A stretch of 64,000 bases of DNA from Treponema sp. (GTDB lineage: Bacteria; Spirochaetota; Spirochaetia; Treponematales; Treponemataceae), in the NCBI GenBank assembly GCA_017395545.1, contig JAFPUF010000064.1, positions 1 through 64,000 on the forward strand, in the 5' to 3' direction. Numbering within the stretch: the first letter of the stretch is position 1; each line of letters begins with the position of its first letter. This document shows, piece by piece, positions 33,200 to 42,435 of the stretch. Both the position numbers and the translations under genes were made by a program. Under the pieces are notes generated by a model. It did not search any database, had not been told where the DNA came from, and worked only from the letters and a program-made list of their open reading frames with translations.

Positions 33200-36100
33200 A
33201 AAAAAAATACACGACTTCTCAGATTGTGCTGATAACAGTATTCTCCATTGCGACGAATATTTTCGGCTGTCTTTTTGCGGAGTATTATAATCTTCCACTT
33301 TGGTTCGATTCTTTCGGAACTGTCTTTTGTGCTTATGTTCTTGGTCCCTGGTGCGCCGTTATAACAGGAGTCGGCTCCCATATCATGCACGGATTTTTAA
33401 ATCCTTTTACAATGGTCTACTCGCTTACGAATATTTCGACGGCACTGCTTACAGGCTATCTCGCTAAAAAAGGCTGGATGTCATCGCTTTTAAAGACGGT
33501 CTCGCTTGGAATTTTAGTGACGCTGGCCTGCACCACAGTCGCAAGTCTCCTTGATTTTCTTGTTTTTGACGGCTCAACAATCGGAAATGTCTGGGGGCAG
33601 GGAGTCGCAGATTTATTCGTTACCTGGGGATTTCCGCACGGACTTTGCATTATCTTCGGGCAGTTCTATGTAGATTTCCTCGATAAAATCATTACGCTAT
33701 GCACTGTCTATCATTTCATAAAATTTTACAGGACAATAAAGAATCACCTTCCGCGTTTCCTGAAGCTTGAAGGAGCAGCAAAATCCCTTCTGATTTTTCT
33801 TGCCGTTTTTTCTTTTTATGGAGTCCAGAAGACAGCTGCACAAAGCAAGGATTATAATTCCTATGTTCACCTCACCTACAACAAGGAGAACGGGCTCCCC
33901 GGAGGCAAGGCGAATGACATTGCGTCAACAAACGACGGTATTCTCTGGATTGGAACTTATGAGGGACTTTACCGCCACAACGGCCAGGAATTCCGCCTTA
34001 TGCGCGAATTCGATTCTCTGAGAGCTGTGCGATGCCTTTATGTTGATGACGAAGGACGACTTTTCGTCGGCACGAACGACAACGGACTTGCAATCGTAAT
34101 CAATGAAAAGGTTATGAATATTCTCACCGAAAAAGAGGGGCTGCCATCTGACAAAATCCGCTGCGTCACAAGAGGCTCTGACGGCCTTTATTATGTCGGC
34201 ACGGCAGAAAAAATGGCAGTCCTTTCAATTTCCGACGGACTGAAGATTTTCAAAACCGTTCCTCAGATTGACGGAGCATTAAGGATAAGCGCGGACAACA
34301 AAGAGCGGGTTGCCCTGGTCACAGTAAGCGGGGAACTTTTTATTCTCAACGGAACGGACATTTCATTTAAATCCGGCTCAGATTCTCCGAGATATACCTC
34401 CGTTTCATTTTCACCAGATGGACTTTTATATGCCGCGACAGAAGCCGGTCTCCTTCAGATTTTTATGATTTCTGAAACAAAGCCGGGAGCACCTTACAGA
34501 CTGACTTCACTTCAATCCATTCAGTGCGGAAACCTGAAGCACATTAATTCCATTGATTTCCATGACGACGTCGTTTTTATCTGCGCTGACAACGGAACCG
34601 GCTATATCGACAACGGTTCTTTCTTCAAAATCGAAACAGGTCTTTTCAATAATTCGATTGACAATATGACAGAAGATTATCAGGGAAACCTCTGGTTCAC
34701 TTCTTCCAGGCTCGGTCTTTTAAAAATGTGCGGGACAAAGTTTGCGGAGATTTATTCTTCGGCTGGTTTTTCCGAAGCCGTAATAAACTCAATCACCCGA
34801 TTCGACTCAAACCTCTACTTTGCGACAGACGAAGGACTTACGGCAATTGATTCAAAAACCGGGCGACCGCTCACAAACGCGCTCACAAAATCACTTGAAA
34901 ACACGAGAATCCGCTGTCTCACGGCAACTAAATCCGGAGATTTATGGATATGTACAGGTTCAAAGGGACTCATTCATGCCACACCTGCCGGAAAAACAAC
35001 TGCATACGGACAAGGCCACATTTTCAGGGTTGCGATAGAGCTTTTTGACGGAACGATTGCGGCCGGCGGAAATGACGGAATTGCATTCATCAGGGGCGGA
35101 AAAATTATCTCCTGGATCGGTGAAAAAGAAGGTCTTCCGAACACGCTGATTTTAAGTCTGTCCGAGTCCTCAGGGGGCACTGTTTTTGCAGGAACCGATG
35201 GCTCGGGGCTTGTAGTGCTCAATAATGAGACAGGAGAATGGAAAGTCACGAACGTAATAAAAAAGGATGACGGGCTCAGCTCAAACGTAATTCTCCGGAC
35301 TGTTAATGACTATGACGGAATCAATGCTACCGGAGGACTTTTCATCGTCACTGGCAACGGTCTGTGCTATCTTGAGCCTGTCTTCGACTTCTCTGAACGG
35401 AATTCACTCGAAAATATCGGCTACAAAGCCAGGGCCCTCTCAAATTTCCCGTACTGGAACAATTATGATATGGTCGTCCGCAAAAACGGAGATATTTTCG
35501 TTCTCGGAAGCGCAGGAATCATCGTAGTAAACCGTGACGAGCTTCTCGCTGAAGAAAAAATGGAATACGACGTCCTTGACTTAAAAAAGGGACTCCGGGG
35601 CTCGTTTACAGTAAATTCGTGGAATTATCTCGATGAAGAAGGGAACCTTTACCTTTCCTGTGATTCAGGTGCAAGCAGAATCAACCTCAACAGATACAAC
35701 AAGAACGAGCATTCATTCCGAATTCAGCTCAAATCAATTCTCGTTGACGGAAAAAGGCATATCGTGCAGAAAGACTCGCCTTTTGTAATTTCCGCAGCAA
35801 GCGAAAAAGTTGAGATTCTTCCGGAAATCATAAATTTCTCAATCAACAATCCCTGCATCAGCCTGTACATGGAGGGCGTTGACGAAAAACCTGAGATAAT
35901 GCTCCAGAGCGAGCTTTCAAGCCTTACCTACACAAACCTTAAGGCAGGAACTTACGCCCTTCATATTTCTGTCCTCGATCCCAAAAGCCTGACCGCGATA
36001 GAGGAATCCGTTTACACAATCAAAAAGTCATTCCACATCTACGAGAACTGGTGGTTCATGTTTTATCTGGTCACCATATTCATACTGGTGATTGCATGGC

Positions 36101-36798
36101 TCACCTGGTTCATAACATCGACACTTCTCAAAAGAAGAATGGAATTCCAGGCGCACCAGATGGAGGAAATCCAAAAACAGGTTCGAATCGGAAACGAGAC
36201 GATTTTCTCAATCGCGAACGCTGTAGAAGCCCGTGACAAAAGCACAGGAAAACACTCTTTCCGCGTCGCAGAATATTCCGTTCTGATAGCGCGGGAACTG
36301 GGCTTCTCAGAAAAAGAGCTTGATGCCCTTCACAAAACCGGACTTCTCCACGATATCGGAAAAATCGGTGTTCCGGACTCTATCCTCAACAAACCGGAGC
36401 ATCTGAGTGACGACGAATATTCCGTAATGAAAACCCATGTAAACATAGGCGGAGACATTCTCAAAGATTTCTCGCTTATCGAAAATGTTGCCGACGGTGC
36501 CAAATATCATCACGAACGGTACGACGGAAAGGGCTACCCGAACGGCCTCAAGGGCGAAGAAATTCCACTGAACGCAAGAATCATCGGGATTGCGGATGCT
36601 TTTGATGCAATGACGGCGAACCGTGTCTACAGAAAAGCGCTCGATATGGATTTTGTTGTCGGGGAACTCAAACGGCTCTCGGGAACCCAGTTTGACCCGG
36701 ACCTGGTCGAAATCATGCTCGAACTGATTGAAAAAGGCCTGATAGATGTCTCGAAGACTGTCGAAGCAAGCGCAAACGGAGTGCATTATGAACAATAA
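33196..36798 (+). CDS. Beta-propeller sensor with C-terminal HD-GYP c-di-GMP phosphodiesterase domain
   Basis: A 1200-residue transmembrane sensor. Residues 1 to about 205 hold about six hydrophobic segments resembling an ECF-transporter S component (WFDSFGTVFCAYVLGPWCAV). Residues about 215-860 are two-component-type propeller repeats (IASTNDGILWIGTYEGLYRH and similar). Residues about 870-945 are a Y_Y_Y-like domain, and a membrane helix follows at about 951-975. The HD-GYP domain (about 1000-1190) has LLHDIGKIG near 1049 and the GKGYP motif near 1110. This domain normally hydrolyses c-di-GMP. Propeller sensors usually feed kinases, so direct fusion to HD-GYP is less common. It overlaps its upstream neighbour by 4 nt. 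Confidence 0.88.
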   Translation: MKKKYTTSQIVLITVFSIATNIFGCLFAEYYNLPLWFDSFGTVFCAYVLGPWCAVITGVGSHIMHGFLNPFTMVYSLTNISTALLTGYLAKKGWMSSLLKTVSLGILVTLACTTVASLLDFLVFDGSTIGNVWGQGVADLFVTWGFPHGLCIIFGQFYVDFLDKIITLCTVYHFIKFYRTIKNHLPRFLKLEGAAKSLLIFLAVFSFYGVQKTAAQSKDYNSYVHLTYNKENGLPGGKANDIASTNDGILWIGTYEGLYRHNGQEFRLMREFDSLRAVRCLYVDDEGRLFVGTNDNGLAIVINEKVMNILTEKEGLPSDKIRCVTRGSDGLYYVGTAEKMAVLSISDGLKIFKTVPQIDGALRISADNKERVALVTVSGELFILNGTDISFKSGSDSPRYTSVSFSPDGLLYAATEAGLLQIFMISETKPGAPYRLTSLQSIQCGNLKHINSIDFHDDVVFICADNGTGYIDNGSFFKIETGLFNNSIDNMTEDYQGNLWFTSSRLGLLKMCGTKFAEIYSSAGFSEAVINSITRFDSNLYFATDEGLTAIDSKTGRPLTNALTKSLENTRIRCLTATKSGDLWICTGSKGLIHATPAGKTTAYGQGHIFRVAIELFDGTIAAGGNDGIAFIRGGKIISWIGEKEGLPNTLILSLSESSGGTVFAGTDGSGLVVLNNETGEWKVTNVIKKDDGLSSNVILRTVNDYDGINATGGLFIVTGNGLCYLEPVFDFSERNSLENIGYKARALSNFPYWNNYDMVVRKNGDIFVLGSAGIIVVNRDELLAEEKMEYDVLDLKKGLRGSFTVNSWNYLDEEGNLYLSCDSGASRINLNRYNKNEHSFRIQLKSILVDGKRHIVQKDSPFVISAASEKVEILPEIINFSINNPCISLYMEGVDEKPEIMLQSELSSLTYTNLKAGTYALHISVLDPKSLTAIEESVYTIKKSFHIYENWWFMFYLVTIFILVIAWLTWFITSTLLKRRMEFQAHQMEEIQKQVRIGNETIFSIANAVEARDKSTGKHSFRVAEYSVLIARELGFSEKELDALHKTGLLHDIGKIGVPDSILNKPEHLSDDEYSVMKTHVNIGGDILKDFSLIENVADGAKYHHERYDGKGYPNGLKGEEIPLNARIIGIADAFDAMTANRVYRKALDMDFVVGELKRLSGTQFDPDLVEIMLELIEKGLIDVSKTVEASANGVHYEQ

Positions 36799-37996
36799 AT
36801 ATTTCGTAACGGCGTTTACGGTACTTATATGCATTATTCTTATGTTCATCGGAACGAAACTGGTTTTCGGAATCTATACCGAAAAAACGATAAAAGTCGG
36901 ATTTGTCTACATCGGTGATGAGGGAACTGCGTACACAAACAATTTCATACGCTCCCAGATTGAACTCGAAGAAGCTTTTGACGGAAAACTAAAGACTGTA
37001 GCAAAATACAATATTGCCGAAAACAACTGCGATGACGCAATTTATGACCTGGTTAACCAGAAATGTGACCTTATTTTTACGACGAGCTACGGTTACAGCG
37101 AATCAACGAAGCGGATTGCCTCAGAGCATCCGGAAGTTCAGTTCTGTCAGGCGACAGGAGACAATGCGAACACGGAGCCCGTTCTTCCTAACTATCACAC
37201 TTTTATGGGAACTATTTACGAAGGAAGGTATGTTTCAGGAATTGTCGCCGGAATGAAGCTTCTTGATTTGATGCGTCAGGGAAAGCTTCAGACAAGCAAG
37301 GCAAAAATCGGCTATGTGGCGGCTTTTCCCCACCCCGAAGTAATTTCCGGCTATACGGCATTTTTCCTCGGGGTAAGGAGCGTAGTACCTGAGGTTACGA
37401 TGTCTGTCCGTTACACGAACACCTGGAGCAACTACATTCTCGAAAAGCACTGCGCCGAGCGTCTGATTAATGAAGACGGCTGTATCCTGATTTCACAGCA
37501 TTCAGACACAATCGGGCCTGCGACCGCCTGCGAAGAAGCGAGCGTAAAGAACTGGAAAACAGTCTTTCATGTCGGCTACAACCAGAGCATGACGGATGTC
37601 GCTCCTACGACCTCCCTTGTCGCATGCAGAATAAACTGGAGTCCGTACATTTTAAAAGCGAGCGAAGCCGTCCTCAAAAACAGGCCCATAGAGTCTGTCG
37701 TAAAGTCAACGATAAAAGGAAACGACAGCGGGGCCGGCTTTAAGAACGAATGGGTAGAAATGATCGGCTTAAACCAGCTGGTAGCGGCTCCTGACACTGC
37801 AGAGGAAATCGCCTCAGTTCTAAGGCAGTTTCAGAACGATGAAATTCAAGTCTTCAAGGGAAATTATATCGGAGAAAATCCTGACATCAAAGATGATATA
37901 TGGGATTTGAGGAATCCTTTTCCGGAAAACAAAGAACGCAGTGCGCCGGCATTCTGCTATATCCTTAGGGACGTAATTTCCGTTGAGGAGAACTGA
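36788..37996 (+). CDS. BMP-family (PnrA-like) substrate-binding protein
   Basis: A periplasmic-binding protein of the basic membrane protein family, whose Treponema member TmpC/PnrA binds purine nucleosides. The 402-residue chain has an N-terminal membrane anchor (about 7-27) without a lipobox. BMP-type motifs follow: KVGFVYIGDEG, DLIFTTSYGYSESTK, FMGTIYEGRYVSGIVAGM and KIGYVAAFPHPEVISGYTAFFLGV. No ABC permease or ATPase gene is nearby, so it probably senses rather than transports. The ATG at 36788 overlaps the end of the HD-GYP gene and has a GGAG site; the next gene overlaps by one base. Confidence 0.83.
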   Translation: MNNKYFVTAFTVLICIILMFIGTKLVFGIYTEKTIKVGFVYIGDEGTAYTNNFIRSQIELEEAFDGKLKTVAKYNIAENNCDDAIYDLVNQKCDLIFTTSYGYSESTKRIASEHPEVQFCQATGDNANTEPVLPNYHTFMGTIYEGRYVSGIVAGMKLLDLMRQGKLQTSKAKIGYVAAFPHPEVISGYTAFFLGVRSVVPEVTMSVRYTNTWSNYILEKHCAERLINEDGCILISQHSDTIGPATACEEASVKNWKTVFHVGYNQSMTDVAPTTSLVACRINWSPYILKASEAVLKNRPIESVVKSTIKGNDSGAGFKNEWVEMIGLNQLVAAPDTAEEIASVLRQFQNDEIQVFKGNYIGENPDIKDDIWDLRNPFPENKERSAPAFCYILRDVISVEEN

Positions 37997-39372
37997 TGAA
38001 AAAAATAAAGATTACTGCCGTCATACTGATAATCCTCAGCTTTCTGCTTTCGGGTATTTCCATTCTTTACTCACTTTTGTCGGGAAACGAGGGCGACTCT
38101 TTAAAAAGCCTTACAATCGCAAATCATGCCTACGATACGATTTATGATGAAATTATGAGGCCTCTGACAGTCTCAAAGACGATGGCTTACGACACCTTTC
38201 TCAGGGACAAACTCGAGAACGAAGAGAAATACACAGAACAGGAAATGGCGTCCTTTCTGTCGGACTATCTTTCAACCATAAAAGAAAAATTTAATTATTC
38301 TTCGGCATTCGTAGTTTCTGAAAAAACACGCCGCTACTACACTCCAGGCGGAATCTCAAAAATCCTGAACCCACAGAAAGTTCCCTACGACATCTGGTAT
38401 CCGCTTTTCATCAACAGTAACCTGGAATACGACCTCGATACTGACCGCGACCAGTTGAACGAATATCTCTGGACAGTCTTCATAAACATCAAGGTTACGG
38501 GAAAAGACGGAACCCTTCTCGGAGTCTGCGGAGTCGGCGTCGTAATGGAAAACCTCCAGTCAATAATCACAAGTCTTGAAGACGAATTCGACATAAAAAT
38601 AAACCTGATTGACCTTGAAGGACTTGTCCGCATCGATACGAACACCACAAACATCGAGAATGCATACATTTCTGAGGCAATTGCCGACGGGGCTGGAAGC
38701 GAGAGATTTTCATTCTCCCGCAAAGGCCTGAGCAATGTGCGTATGGTCCGCTTCATGAAAGATCTGGAATGGTACATCGTAGTACAGGGCAGAATTGAAA
38801 GACGGATTATAACTCCGAAATTTTTTGTCTGGCCCGCACTTTTTTTAATTCTGATCCTTGCAGTTTTCTTCCTGATTGCAGGAGTTGGTACAAAAGAAAA
38901 GCAGAAACAGTCCGAAATTCAGGATACGCTTGAAGATTCAATCACCGGGCTTCCGAACCGCAATTATTTCAAAGAAGCATACGGTGAGATGGGAATTTTC
39001 ACGACGACCCGCTACAAGACAATCGCATTCGTTGACATCGACAATTTTGACAGTCTTTCAGCCGATATGGACGGAAATGAAATATTGCGCAAACTCATAA
39101 GAGTCTCGAATGCAACTTTCTGGAATCAGGGACAGCTTTTAAAATGGGACAAGGACGAATTCCTGGCAATTCTTGAAACGGGCGTAAGGGAAACGAAAGA
39201 GAATTTTGCAAAACTCTGCAGTAAAATCGAGAGAGAAATCGGAATCACGCTTTCAGTTGGAGTTGCCGAAATAAATCTTTCCGACACAATCAAGGTAAAC
39301 TATTACCGTGCGATTCAGGCCTGCTACGCCGCAAAGGAAAACGGCGGGAACGGAGTAGTTGTACATGTCTGA
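37996..39372 (+). CDS. Cache sensor with degenerate GGDEF domain
   Basis: A 458-residue protein. A membrane helix (about 5-25), an extracytoplasmic double Cache-like domain (about 40-270) and a second helix (about 275-297) are followed by a GGDEF-family domain (about 315-455, SITGLPNRNYFKEAYG). The active-site motif is W384-D-K-D-E-F389 where active enzymes have GGDEF, so both glycines are lost. Diguanylate cyclase activity is unlikely; GTP binding or a scaffolding role is possible. It overlaps the BMP gene by one base (TGATG) and the next kinase gene by 8 nt. Confidence 0.85.
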   Translation: MKKIKITAVILIILSFLLSGISILYSLLSGNEGDSLKSLTIANHAYDTIYDEIMRPLTVSKTMAYDTFLRDKLENEEKYTEQEMASFLSDYLSTIKEKFNYSSAFVVSEKTRRYYTPGGISKILNPQKVPYDIWYPLFINSNLEYDLDTDRDQLNEYLWTVFINIKVTGKDGTLLGVCGVGVVMENLQSIITSLEDEFDIKINLIDLEGLVRIDTNTTNIENAYISEAIADGAGSERFSFSRKGLSNVRMVRFMKDLEWYIVVQGRIERRIITPKFFVWPALFLILILAVFFLIAGVGTKEKQKQSEIQDTLEDSITGLPNRNYFKEAYGEMGIFTTTRYKTIAFVDIDNFDSLSADMDGNEILRKLIRVSNATFWNQGQLLKWDKDEFLAILETGVRETKENFAKLCSKIEREIGITLSVGVAEINLSDTIKVNYYRAIQACYAAKENGGNGVVVHV

Positions 39373-42300
39373 TTCAAAAAAAGTAAAGAATATAAAAAAT
39401 CTCCGCCCTATCAGGAACGAACTTTTCCTTTTTTCTTTCGGACCAATACTCCTCGTCTTCGCAGTTTCTTTTATCCTGATTTATTTTTCAAGCAGGGACT
39501 CTGCCATTAAGAATCTCAAAAAAAACCTGACTTTTATCGCAAACCAGAAAGAAACCGAATTCAACGCATGTTTTTCTTCAGTCGAGCGGAGCGTCGAGAG
39601 CATAAGCAGATATATTCTTGAAACTCTGGACGAAGAACGCACCCTTACCGACAAAAAATACGAAAAAGAATATTTTACAGAACTTGAGGACAGGCTCAGC
39701 AGGATGGCTTCCATCGCAAAGGACTCCGTTGCAGTCTATTTCAGGCTTGAGCAGGAAAAATACGGCGGAAAGAGCGGAGTCTTCATGTCGGGAAGCCGCA
39801 AGACAGGCTTTATCAGCGTAAGCCCGACCGACCTCACCCAGTATGCGCCCACCGACACCGAGCATGTCTGCTGGTACTACGCCCCGCTTTGGAAAGGAAG
39901 TGCAGTCTGGGTTGAGCCCTATATAAACAAAAACGTCAACAAATATCTTCTCTCCTACTCGATGCCGCTCTACAGAAACAAAAAATTCTTCGGGGTCACG
40001 GGAATCGACATCAACCTCGCTACAATCAAGAATATTTCGGACAGTCTTCCTCTTGAAGAATGTTCCGCAATTCTTCTGACCTCTGACAAGACCCTGATTT
40101 ATGACACAACTGCAAAAAACAGTTCGAATGCACGCGAAATAGACAACACAATACGCTCGCTGAAAGTGTTTTACGATAAAGGCACGAGAGGTGAAATTCA
40201 GGAATTCGTTAGCAACGAGACTACCAGATACGGAATCAGGCGCGACCTTCAGAACGGAATGACTTTAATCATCTCTCTCCCGGTTTCTGCCCTCTCCGAA
40301 AACAAGAATTTCCTGAACGTCAAGCTTCTTCTGCTTCTTATCGTATCACTCGCAGTCGAAACTTTTCTTGTCTGGCTCTGCGACAAACAGGTTCTTGAGC
40401 CGGTCTCAGACCTTACGAAGGCGTCTTACCGTCTTTCCCGCGGTGAACTCGGAATCCCGATTCTTTACCGCTCTAACAACGAAATCGGATTTCTTGCAGA
40501 CTCAATCAGAAAAATGGCCGTCCAGATCCGCGAATACATCGAGTTTATCCGTGAGCAGACCAAAAGCGAACGGGAAGCAAAGGAAAGTGCAATCAGCGCG
40601 TCAAAGGCAAAGGGCGAGTTTCTTGCGAACATGAGCCACGAAATCCGCACCCCGATTAACGCAGTCCTCGGTATGGACGAGATGATTCTTCGCGAAAGTG
40701 ATGACAAGGAAATTCTGGAATATGCCGTGAACATAAAGAAGGCGGGGAATTCCCTTCTCTCGATTGTAAACGACGTGCTCGACTTCTCAAAGATTGAGTC
40801 CGGAAAAATGGAGCTTATTCCCGAGACTTACGATTTTTCTTCGATTCTGGTGGACATAATCTCAATGATTTCAGAAAGAGCCGCAAAAAAGAACCTGGAT
40901 TTCATCATCAACATCAACCCGAATATTCCGAAACTTCTGATTGGCGACAGTTTCCGCATAAAGCAGTGCATCACGAATCTTCTCACGAACGCAATAAAAT
41001 ACACTGACGACGGACATATTCTTTTTGAAATTGAATTCGACGAAAAAAACAGCGAAGAAAACAAGATTCAGCTTTCAGTAAGCATTGAAGACACTGGAAT
41101 CGGAATCAAAGAAAAAGATATTGAAAAACTTTTCTCACCTTTTGAGCGGATTGAAGAAGAACGCAACCGTACAATCGAAGGCACGGGACTCGGAATCAGC
41201 CTCGTTCAGAACATTCTCAAACTGATGAACAGCACTCTCCAGGTTCACAGTGTCTACACAGAAGGCTCAAGATTCTCCTTTACGATTGAGCAGGAAAAAG
41301 CAGGAGAAGACAAAATCGGTGACATAATGGAAAGCTACCACAAGGCACTTGAGTTTACCGAAAAATACAGGGAGACGCTGATTGCGCCGAAAGCAAGACT
41401 TCTTTTTGCCGATGACACGAAGATGAACCTTGAGGTCGTCAAAGGACTTCTTAAAAAAACAAAAATCCAGCTTGACCTTGTGATGAGCGGAAAGGAAGCA
41501 ATCCAGAAGGCCTGCGAAAACGAGTATGACATCATCTTCATCGACCACAGAATGCCGGTCATGGACGGAATTGAGACTCTCGAAGAAATGAAAGCCTCTG
41601 TAGATAACAAAAACCCTGAAAAACCGTACATTGCCCTCACTGCGAACGCAATTTCCGGTGCAAGGGAAATGTATCTGGATGCAGGGTTCACGGACTACCT
41701 CTCAAAGCCGATAAACCCGAAAAGTCTGAGCGATATAATCAGAAAATACCTCCCGCCACAGCTCATTCAGGAAGAAGCTGAAGCAAACCAGACTGACGGA
41801 AACGAAAAAACTGAGCAGGAAGAAGAGAATCCTCCAGAATTTCCGAAGATTTCAGGAGTTGATTTTAACGTGGCGATGGAAAACTGCGGGAACGCTTCTC
41901 TTGTCCGGGATATGGTCAGGATGTTCTACAATTCAATCGAAAAAGAATCTGAAGACCTTGAGAATTTCGTTAAGGAAAAAGACCTTGAGAATTTCCGCAT
42001 AAAAGTTCATGCGCTCAAAAGTTCGGCAAGAATAATCGGCGCAAAGAAACTCTCTTCCATGGCCGAAAGACTTGAGAAAAACGCCGGCGACAAGGATATC
42101 GATACGATTCAAAAAAAATTACCTGAACTGCTGAAATTTTACCGCGGATATCTAGCAAAATTCTCAAAGTTCATTAATAATGAGGTATCTGAATTTTCAG
42201 AAAATATTAAACTTTCTTCCGAAGCTTTCAGAAACAGGATGGAAAATCTTTCGTCTGCCGTTGAAGATTTCAACAGCAACGAATGTGACAAATGGCTGAA

Positions 42301-42433
42301 AGAAATGTCTTCTTTCTCCGTTCCTGAAGAATTCTCAGAATTTTTCAGCCAGATAAAAAACGGTATTGAATGCATTGATTTTGCGCAACTTAAAAAACTG
42401 ACGGATGATTTTAAAAATCGTTATGGAGGCTAA
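39365..42433 (+). CDS. Hybrid histidine kinase with receiver and Hpt domains
   Basis: A 1022-residue sensor. A membrane helix, a Cache-type sensor (about 35-310) and a second helix precede a HAMP linker (about 340-395). The HisKA domain has His425 in MSHEIRTPINAV. The HATPase domain has the N-box, DTGIGI and EGTGLGIS. The receiver has Asp727 in IIFIDHRMPVMDG. A C-terminal Hpt domain has His882 in VHALKSSARIIGA. This gives a full His-Asp-His relay that can pass phosphate to a separate receiver, such as the double-receiver protein encoded next. The ATG at 39365 (GGAG site 9 nt upstream) is preferred to an upstream TTG at 39359. Confidence 0.92.
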   Translation: MSDSKKVKNIKNLRPIRNELFLFSFGPILLVFAVSFILIYFSSRDSAIKNLKKNLTFIANQKETEFNACFSSVERSVESISRYILETLDEERTLTDKKYEKEYFTELEDRLSRMASIAKDSVAVYFRLEQEKYGGKSGVFMSGSRKTGFISVSPTDLTQYAPTDTEHVCWYYAPLWKGSAVWVEPYINKNVNKYLLSYSMPLYRNKKFFGVTGIDINLATIKNISDSLPLEECSAILLTSDKTLIYDTTAKNSSNAREIDNTIRSLKVFYDKGTRGEIQEFVSNETTRYGIRRDLQNGMTLIISLPVSALSENKNFLNVKLLLLLIVSLAVETFLVWLCDKQVLEPVSDLTKASYRLSRGELGIPILYRSNNEIGFLADSIRKMAVQIREYIEFIREQTKSEREAKESAISASKAKGEFLANMSHEIRTPINAVLGMDEMILRESDDKEILEYAVNIKKAGNSLLSIVNDVLDFSKIESGKMELIPETYDFSSILVDIISMISERAAKKNLDFIININPNIPKLLIGDSFRIKQCITNLLTNAIKYTDDGHILFEIEFDEKNSEENKIQLSVSIEDTGIGIKEKDIEKLFSPFERIEEERNRTIEGTGLGISLVQNILKLMNSTLQVHSVYTEGSRFSFTIEQEKAGEDKIGDIMESYHKALEFTEKYRETLIAPKARLLFADDTKMNLEVVKGLLKKTKIQLDLVMSGKEAIQKACENEYDIIFIDHRMPVMDGIETLEEMKASVDNKNPEKPYIALTANAISGAREMYLDAGFTDYLSKPINPKSLSDIIRKYLPPQLIQEEAEANQTDGNEKTEQEEENPPEFPKISGVDFNVAMENCGNASLVRDMVRMFYNSIEKESEDLENFVKEKDLENFRIKVHALKSSARIIGAKKLSSMAERLEKNAGDKDIDTIQKKLPELLKFYRGYLAKFSKFINNEVSEFSENIKLSSEAFRNRMENLSSAVEDFNSNECDKWLKEMSSFSVPEEFSEFFSQIKNGIECIDFAQLKKLTDDFKNRYGG

Positions 42434-42435
42434 AA

